In this document: positions 31,077 to 35,034 of the stretch, piece after piece
Position numbering within the stretch: position 1 is the first letter of the stretch
How the letters are laid out: each line of letters begins with the position of its first letter
From: a candidate division WOR-3 bacterium
GTDB lineage: Bacteria; Hydrothermota; Tepidihabitantia; Tepidihabitantales; Tepidihabitantaceae
Assembly: GCA_039801365.1 (NCBI GenBank)
Contig: JBDRUN010000016.1
Location: 1-35,034 of the forward strand
Length of the DNA stretch: 35,034 nucleotides
Direction of reading: 5' to 3'
Notes under the pieces: generated by a model
Seen by the model: only the letters and a program-made list of their open reading frames with translations
Databases searched by the model: none
What the model was told of the DNA's origin: nothing
Position numbers and translations under genes: made by a program

Positions 31077-31961
31077 CTACCCGGACACCGGAGTATCGCC
31101 TTCGGTCACCTCGTTTGCCCTCACCGCTAGCGAGATGTAGGAGTAGTATGTTCCTTCACCCTCCTCGTTATCCGGCACCCAGAGCGCGCTGGTCTTGTCT
31201 GTCGTCTTGTCGAAAGTGGCCACATGCACTCTAATCCCGGCACTGGCCTGGCCGAGTTGGCCTGACGCCTTGAGCCGGAACAGGTCGTAGCTGAACCGCA
31301 CACGCGGATATTCTACGAACTTCTCCCTTGACGGATCGGCTCTGAACCCCTTGGGCTGCATCAAAAGTACTACCTCGGCCAGCACTTCAAGCAGCGGCAC
31401 CCGTGAACCCGGCTCAAGCCCGCGCTGGACATACACCCGTCGTAGCCCTTCGGTCATCAACCGGGCAAGCCGCTCCGGCTCCATGCTCTTCTCCTTCAGA
31501 CTTCTCGACCAGCGTATCAGTGTCGAGGCAAGCTCAGCCGGAACGAGCCGGACCGACTCTTTCAGTCGCTCGACCTCAGGTCCCCAAAAAATCACCGCCT
31601 TCCCTGCCGCGAAATCGACCCGAAGCGAAAACATGCCTGCTCGCAACACCGGTAACTGACCCCGGACTTTGAGTCCGGCCTGTTCCAGTGCTTGGGCGAG
31701 CTGGGTACCAAAACCAAACCTGAACTCCTCCTTGTCCCGTTCGATTGCTGCCTGCTCAGCGGCCACCCATTCGGCCAGAACTTCCCGCAACTCTGAATCT
31801 GGAAACTGATTGACCAGACCGGAAACACCTGCCAGCGCCTTCTCTCTGGCAAACGCATTGTTCACCGGGTCGGTCAGGAGCATCCGATATGCCACAAGCC
31901 GTTTCGCGACCTTCTGGCTGCCGGCGGCAACGCTATTGAGCCGTGCGAGCAGTCCTTCCAT
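31077..31961 (-). CDS. Unrecognised 294-aa protein, first gene of the ATPase-helicase operon
   Basis: No family recognised. The N-terminal half (1-110) is helical and charged (MEGLLARLNSVAAGSQKV, EKALAGVSGLVNQF, EVLAEWVAAEQAAIERDKEEF). The middle shows strands (SLRVDFAAGKAVIFWGPEVERLKESV). The region 150-230 is helical with LIRWSRSLKEKSMEPERLARLMTEGL-type text and VPLLEVLAEVVLLMQPKGF. The C-terminus has strands (VRFSYDLFRL, RVHVATFD) and ends EGDTPVSG. No signal peptide, helix-turn-helix or catalytic motif is obvious, so a cytoplasmic structural or recognition subunit is a guess. The frame is open 85 codons further upstream, but the ATG at 31961 is favoured because a promoter (TTGACA, 16 bp, TATACT) ends eight bases before it. 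Confidence 0.75.
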   Translation of the reverse strand: MEGLLARLNSVAAGSQKVAKRLVAYRMLLTDPVNNAFAREKALAGVSGLVNQFPDSELREVLAEWVAAEQAAIERDKEEFRFGFGTQLAQALEQAGLKVRGQLPVLRAGMFSLRVDFAAGKAVIFWGPEVERLKESVRLVPAELASTLIRWSRSLKEKSMEPERLARLMTEGLRRVYVQRGLEPGSRVPLLEVLAEVVLLMQPKGFRADPSREKFVEYPRVRFSYDLFRLKASGQLGQASAGIRVHVATFDKTTDKTSALWVPDNEEGEGTYYSYISLAVRANEVTEGDTPVSG

Positions 31962-31969
31962 AATCAGGT

Positions 31970-31997
31970 AGTATAAGCTGGCGCTCCAGACTGTCAA
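31970..31997 (-). promoter_or_regulatory. Promoter of the ATPase-helicase operon, leaderless type
   Basis: -35 TTGACA (31997-31992), 16-bp spacer, -10 TATACT (31975-31970). The ATG at 31961 begins eight bases downstream, the same distance as at ogt. One promoter is thus enough for all four genes, although the 116-bp gap before ATPase B could hold another. Confidence 0.65.
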
Positions 31998-32026
31998 ACC
32001 GTCGCCGGCTGACCCGGTATTCCCTA

Positions 32027-32054
32027 TTGACGAATCCCTGCTGCAGGATAAGCT
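32027..32054 (+). promoter_or_regulatory. Putative promoter of the Kelch gene
   Basis: -35 TTGACG (32027-32032), 16-bp spacer, -10 TAAGCT (32049-32054). It would give a leader of about 335 bases, which is long for this window, so a nearer promoter may exist. Confidence 0.3.
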
Positions 32055-32395
32055 GACAGTGTCGGGCTCAACCTTCGGAGGCATGTCTGAAGCACACTTC
32101 ACGCCTACATCTGGGCAGCAGCCCCTGCCAGCTCTGCCGCAACCAACGACACTACTTGGACCACGGCTACATCTCCCCCTTTCCACGCTGCAACACTGCT
32201 GACAGGACGGCTCCAATCAAGGGCCTGCACATGGTTTGGCCCGGCGCCTGTTCGCTGCCCCTGGCCAGCCGGCGGCCCGGACTCCGCAAGACCTCAGGTA
32301 TTACCTACCTCGGCTCTATCCAGCGCTTCCGTGGCTGCTCCGGATTCCAGACGCCCCAAACACTGTGTCATGAATCGGCACAGAAAGGAGGACAT

Positions 32396-33553
32396 ATGCG
32401 AAGAATATTCGTCGCCATCACCCTTATCTGTCTCTCTTCCTGGGCCTGGGAGGCGGTCGCACCCCTGCCCTCGCCGCGCTACGGTGGTGCGCTCGTCGCG
32501 GTCGGCTCGAAACTATACTACATCGGCGGCTCTGCTGTGGGCGGTGTCAAGACCAGGACGATGTTCATCTACGACGTTGCCGCCGACTCCTGGAGTGTTG
32601 GCGAGTCAATGCCGACCGCACGCCATCGGTTCGGTGCTGCCGAGTGCCTCGGCCGCATCTATGTGTTCGGTGGCTGGGGCGAAGGCGGCCAGTTGCTCAA
32701 ATCAGCCGAGGTTTATGACCCGATAACCCGGCAATGGTCGCCAATCGAGACCCTGCCCAGCCCCCGTGCTAGCGTGTTCGCTGGCGGAATCTACTACGGC
32801 CTTGGGGTCCACTGCATCGGTGGTTGGACTGGAACCAGCTCGCTCCGGGACAATCTGCAGTTCCAACCGTCGTCCGGACACTGGACCGCACGTGCACCGA
32901 TGCCCACGGCCCGGTGCGAAGGTGCTGCCGTCTCGACCGGCGCGTACATATACTGTGTCGGCGGAACTGCAGACGGAATTCTGCCTCTCGACATCAATGA
33001 AACCTACGACTATCACGGTGACCGGTGGCTCACCTTTGTTCCAATGCCCACCCCCCGTGCTGGCTGCGCTGCAGGCTGGACTGGTGAGCTTGCCGTGCTC
33101 GGTGGGTTGATGCTTGATGGCCGGCCCACATCCCGGTATGAGATCTTCGATCCGAATCGCAGCCTCTGGCGGGAAGGCCAGCCGCTCCCAGAGTCCTTGA
33201 AATACCTGAGTGCGGCAACGGCCAAGGCCGGGCACGAATCCTACCTCTTCGTAGCCGGCGGCATTGACCGGAACGAGCAACCAAGTAACCGAGTATATCG
33301 GGCACTGTACGCAGTCGGACTCGCGGATGAAACTGGCCAACGCCTGAATTGCCCCCTGAAAACTCTGTTCAGCCGACCCGGCGAAGTCCTGGCCGTAACC
33401 GATAGCCCGGCCGACTTCTTTTCTGTTGCCGGCCGGCTCGTTGCCCGTTCGACCGAACCTAGCCGGCCTCGCTGCCCATCACTCAGCCCCGGCACTTACT
33501 TCATCCGGTTCAAGTCCGGAACTCTTGCAAGGCTCATTGTCATCAACCGCTAG
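32396..33553 (+). CDS. Secreted Kelch-repeat protein with T9SS-like C-terminal sorting domain
   Basis: A 385-aa exported beta-propeller protein. Signal peptide MRRIFVAITLICLSSWAWEAVA. About five to six Kelch repeats follow, each with a paired Gly/Tyr-Trp pattern: LPSPRYGGALVAVGSKLYYIGG, SMPTARHRFGAAECLGRIYVFGG (given as separate repeats, residues about 25-47 and 70-93), LPSPRASVFAGGIYYGLGV, MPTARCEGAAVSTGAYIYCVGG and MPTPRAGCAAGWTGELAVLGG. The last ~70 residues (VAGRLVARS... LSPGTYFIRF... ARLIVINR) resemble the type A sorting domain of the type IX secretion system. AGGAGG precedes the ATG by four bases, which fixes this start over the longer open frame. Kelch propellers bind glycans or proteins; the ligand is unknown. 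Confidence 0.85.
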   Translation: MRRIFVAITLICLSSWAWEAVAPLPSPRYGGALVAVGSKLYYIGGSAVGGVKTRTMFIYDVAADSWSVGESMPTARHRFGAAECLGRIYVFGGWGEGGQLLKSAEVYDPITRQWSPIETLPSPRASVFAGGIYYGLGVHCIGGWTGTSSLRDNLQFQPSSGHWTARAPMPTARCEGAAVSTGAYIYCVGGTADGILPLDINETYDYHGDRWLTFVPMPTPRAGCAAGWTGELAVLGGLMLDGRPTSRYEIFDPNRSLWREGQPLPESLKYLSAATAKAGHESYLFVAGGIDRNEQPSNRVYRALYAVGLADETGQRLNCPLKTLFSRPGEVLAVTDSPADFFSVAGRLVARSTEPSRPRCPSLSPGTYFIRFKSGTLARLIVINR

Positions 33554-33567
33554 TCCGACAGTAATGC

Positions 33568-33595
33568 AAGAGCGGGCCGATACTGGCCCGCTCTT
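33568..33595. terminator. Strong intrinsic terminator at a convergent junction
   Basis: AAGAGCGGGCC (33568-33578), loop GATACT, GGCCCGCTCTT (33585-33595): a perfect 11-bp stem followed on the plus strand by the T-rich run CTGTTTCTCTTGTTT. It ends the Kelch gene and can also serve the lipoprotein gene on the other strand. Confidence 0.88.
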
Positions 33596-33614
33596 CTGTT
33601 TCTCTTGTTTCCGG

Positions 33615-34097
33615 TTACTTCGTGCCGTAGGTCACGGCAACCGTTGTCTTACCTTCATCGGTCCCAACCATCACCGTCGCAAACTGCTTCTCGTCTGGTG
33701 ACTGGTGCATCAGCATCGTTCCCTCGCCTGTCTCCATGACCGCACTCTCCTTCCAGCCCTGACCGACAAACGATGCCTTGAACCAGTTGACAACCGCATC
33801 CTTGGCATCCGTTGTCTCGAAGGAGTACACGCTACCTTTGCCTTCACCAGTTGATAGCGACCACTTGGCAACGGCCTTAGCACCAGGATATCGCAGGAAA
33901 GCGGGCAAGTCAGAGACATCCACGTCGCCACTGACGTCAATCTGAGCCTTACCGCCGGTCGCCGTCTTGACCGCGTTCTCAAGCGCCTTTTCGGTCGCCT
34001 TGCGTGCAATGTTCTCACCACACTTCATGCAGCCGGTGTTGGCCACAACCGCGAATCCGAGCACGAACACGACTATCAGATAGCTGACAATCCGCAC
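33615..34097 (-). CDS. Small lipoprotein of unknown function
   Basis: A 160-aa lipoprotein: signal peptide IVSYLIVVFVLGFAVVANTGC with lipobox ANTG|C (Cys23), then a helical region (IARKATEKALENAVKTATGG) and a compact alpha/beta domain: LRYPGAKAVAKWSLS, SVYSFETTDAKDAVVNWFKASFVGQGWKE (residues about 90-118) and FATVMVGTDEGKTTVAVTYG. The 'YPGA ... F.T.D ... V..W(F/Y)K ... GW' pattern occurs in many bacterial lipoproteins of unknown role. GTG start at 34097, with AAGGAGG six bases upstream. It has its own promoter and ends against the shared terminator. Confidence 0.85.
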   Translation of the reverse strand: MRIVSYLIVVFVLGFAVVANTGCMKCGENIARKATEKALENAVKTATGGKAQIDVSGDVDVSDLPAFLRYPGAKAVAKWSLSTGEGKGSVYSFETTDAKDAVVNWFKASFVGQGWKESAVMETGEGTMLMHQSPDEKQFATVMVGTDEGKTTVAVTYGTK

Positions 34098-34122
34098 TGA
34101 CTACCTCCTTATGGTATGCCAC

Positions 34123-34150
34123 AGCTTAGACAATAATCAGCCCGGGTCAA
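34123..34150 (-). promoter_or_regulatory. Promoter of the small lipoprotein gene
   Basis: -35 TTGACC (34150-34145), 16-bp spacer, -10 TAAGCT (34128-34123), then AAGGAGG and the GTG start. It lies back to back with the uvrA promoter. Confidence 0.5.
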
Positions 34151-34166
34151 GCAATGCCACGTCGGC

Positions 34167-34194
34167 TTGACCCTCCGATACCCGGTTCTATACT
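34167..34194 (+). promoter_or_regulatory. Promoter of uvrA, near-leaderless
   Basis: -35 TTGACC (34167-34172), 16-bp spacer, -10 TATACT (34189-34194). The ATG of uvrA at 34205 begins ten bases after the -10 box and has no ribosome site. I see no LexA-like palindrome. Confidence 0.6.
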
Positions 34195-34204
34195 TCCTCG
34201 CTCC

Positions 34205-35034
34205 ATGCCAGACGAATTCATCCAGGTCCGCGGTGCGCGCGAACACAATCTCAAGAACGTTCACCTTGCAATCCCGCGCAACAAGCTGGTCGTCATTACC
34301 GGCATCTCCGGCTCCGGCAAGTCCTCGCTTGCGTTCGACACTATCTACGCCGAAGGCCAGCGCCGCTACATTGAGTCACTCTCTGCCTACGCCCGTCAGT
34401 TTCTCGGAATGCTCGAGAAGCCGGACTGCGATCAGATAACCGGACTGTCGCCAGCCATTGCCATTGAGCAGCGCACCACCGCTCGCAATCCCCGATCAAC
34501 GGTCGGCACGGTTACTGAAATCTACGACTATCTGCGTCTCTTGTTCGCCCGCATCGGCCGGCCCCACTGCCCCAAGTGCGACCGGCCAATATCTTCGCAG
34601 ACCATCGACCAGATTGTTGACACGCTTCTTGCCGAGGCCGGCGACTCAAACCTCATCATCCTCGCCCCGCTTGTCCGCGGCCGCAAGGGTGAGTACCAGG
34701 AACTTCTGGCCCGGGCAAAACGTCGCGGATTCATCCGGGTCCGTGTCGACCGCGAGCTTTACGAAATTGACAAGGTGCCGAAACTCGAACGGTACAAGAA
34801 ACACGATATCGAACTTGTCATTGACCGCTTGACCGCAAAGCCCGAGGCCCGCAAGCGCCTGGCCGATTCGATCGAGCTTGCGCTCCGGGAAGGCAACGGG
34901 ATATGTATCGTCACGTCCAATAACGCTGACCGCCTGTTCTCTGAAAAACTCAGTTGTCCGGACTGTGGCTTCAACCTTGAGGAAATCACCCCCCGACTCT
35001 TCTCTTTCAACTCGCCATACGGTGCATGCCCGGC
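34205..35034 (+). CDS. uvrA: Excinuclease ABC subunit A (5' part)
   Basis: The first 276 codons of UvrA, the damage-sensing ATPase of nucleotide excision repair. [19 protein letters not shown] is the standard N-terminus; Walker [14 protein letters not shown] lies at 33-45, followed by [20 protein letters not shown] and [10 protein letters not shown]. The first zinc module begins at [10 protein letters not shown] (about 119-128). The UvrB-binding and insertion regions follow ([42 protein letters not shown]). The gene runs off the window at 35034. ATG 34205 is a near-leaderless start behind its promoter. Confidence 0.97.
   Translation, partial: MPDEFIQVRGAREHNLKNVHLAIPRNKLVVITGISGSGKSSLAFDTIYAEGQRRYIESLSAYARQFLGMLEKPDCDQITGLSPAIAIEQRTTARNPRSTVGTVTEIYDYLRLLFARIGRPHCPKCDRPISSQTIDQIVDTLLAEAGDSNLIILAPLVRGRKGEYQELLARAKRRGFIRVRVDRELYEIDKVPKLERYKKHDIELVIDRLTAKPEARKRLADSIELALREGNGICIVTSNNADRLFSEKLSCPDCGFNLEEITPRLFSFNSPYGACP

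Larger units (their letters stand above)
31962..32395. other. 434-bp divergent intergenic region
   Basis: Between the ATPase-helicase operon (-) and the Kelch gene (+). Apart from the two promoters (31970-31997 minus, 32027-32054 plus) I see nothing firm. A plus frame continuous with the Kelch gene starts at 32156, but its text has no signal peptide and its codons look random. A 39-codon ORF from the ATG near 32092 is unsupported. Confidence 0.6.

Noticed and set aside
26123-31997. Full BREX locus
   Set aside because: No PglX/BrxX methyltransferase, PglZ/BrxZ, BrxL or BrxA/B gene lies on either side within the window; neighbours are a glycosyltransferase and a Kelch gene.
31077-32216. Longer version of the 294-aa protein
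   Set aside because: The extra 85 codons are Cys/Ser-rich, cross the promoter and show no domain; the ATG at 31961 fits the promoter.

Overview
The window comes from a GC-rich, diderm (outer-membrane) bacterium. Evidence: two LptF/LptG-type permeases, several lipoproteins, a Kelch protein whose C-terminus resembles a type IX secretion sorting domain, and many Hanks-type kinase, PASTA and FHA parts. This mixture suggests an uncultured lineage related to the FCB assemblage, perhaps candidate division WOR-3/Stahlbacteria. The placement is an inference, since no rRNA or tRNA gene is visible. Genes often begin with TTG or GTG, and several promoters share TTGAC(N), a 16-bp spacer and a TANNNT -10 box.

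Layout. (1) 1-5644, minus strand: ogt-type DNA repair methyltransferase, MBL-fold hydrolase, GT-C membrane glycosyltransferase, two LptF/G permeases and the first codons of another gene, mostly tightly packed. (2) 5792-8113, plus strand: a large PTPS_related/GT-C-like membrane protein. (3) 8114-8820: a convergent intergenic gap holding a degenerate 12-bp-period array and a hairpin. (4) 8821-20517, minus strand: a phospho-signalling operon. Behind a promoter with an inverted repeat come a 44-codon ORF, a PASTA-LEA2 fusion, a LEA2 lipoprotein, a Ser/Thr kinase with four PASTA domains, TPRs and a ThuA-like tail, a second LEA2 lipoprotein, a Ser/Thr kinase with a PASTA and a formylglycine-generating-enzyme-like domain, a PP2C phosphatase with a membrane anchor, and a double-FHA ABC transporter. 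Kinases, phosphatase and phosphothreonine-reading transporter form a complete write/erase/read set. (5) 20835-24279, plus strand: rpmB (bL28), then a gmd/rmd-like pair (probable GDP-deoxyhexose synthesis) and a GT2 glycosyltransferase. (6) 24280-24781: a second convergent gap, with a regular 26-unit 12-bp array. (7) 24782-25978, minus strand: a GT4-like glycosyltransferase.

(8) 26123-31997, minus strand: a compact four-gene operon with its own promoter and an apparently leaderless first gene. It encodes an unrecognised 294-aa protein, two DUF2791/BrxD-like P-loop ATPases and an Lhr/BrxHI-like superfamily II helicase. No methyltransferase, PglZ/BrxZ or BrxL is present, so it is not an ordinary BREX locus. 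It is the best candidate for an undescribed NTPase-helicase defence or DNA-processing system. (9) 32027-35034: a secreted Kelch protein, a strong terminator, a small lipoprotein, and the start of uvrA from a divergent promoter region.

Two cross-cutting patterns stand out. Both 12-bp-period arrays lie exactly in convergent gene junctions. Short repetitive low-complexity 'words' also appear in frame within linkers of many unrelated proteins here (LptG, PTPS-like protein, ABC transporter, PP2C, kinase, helicase, ATPase).
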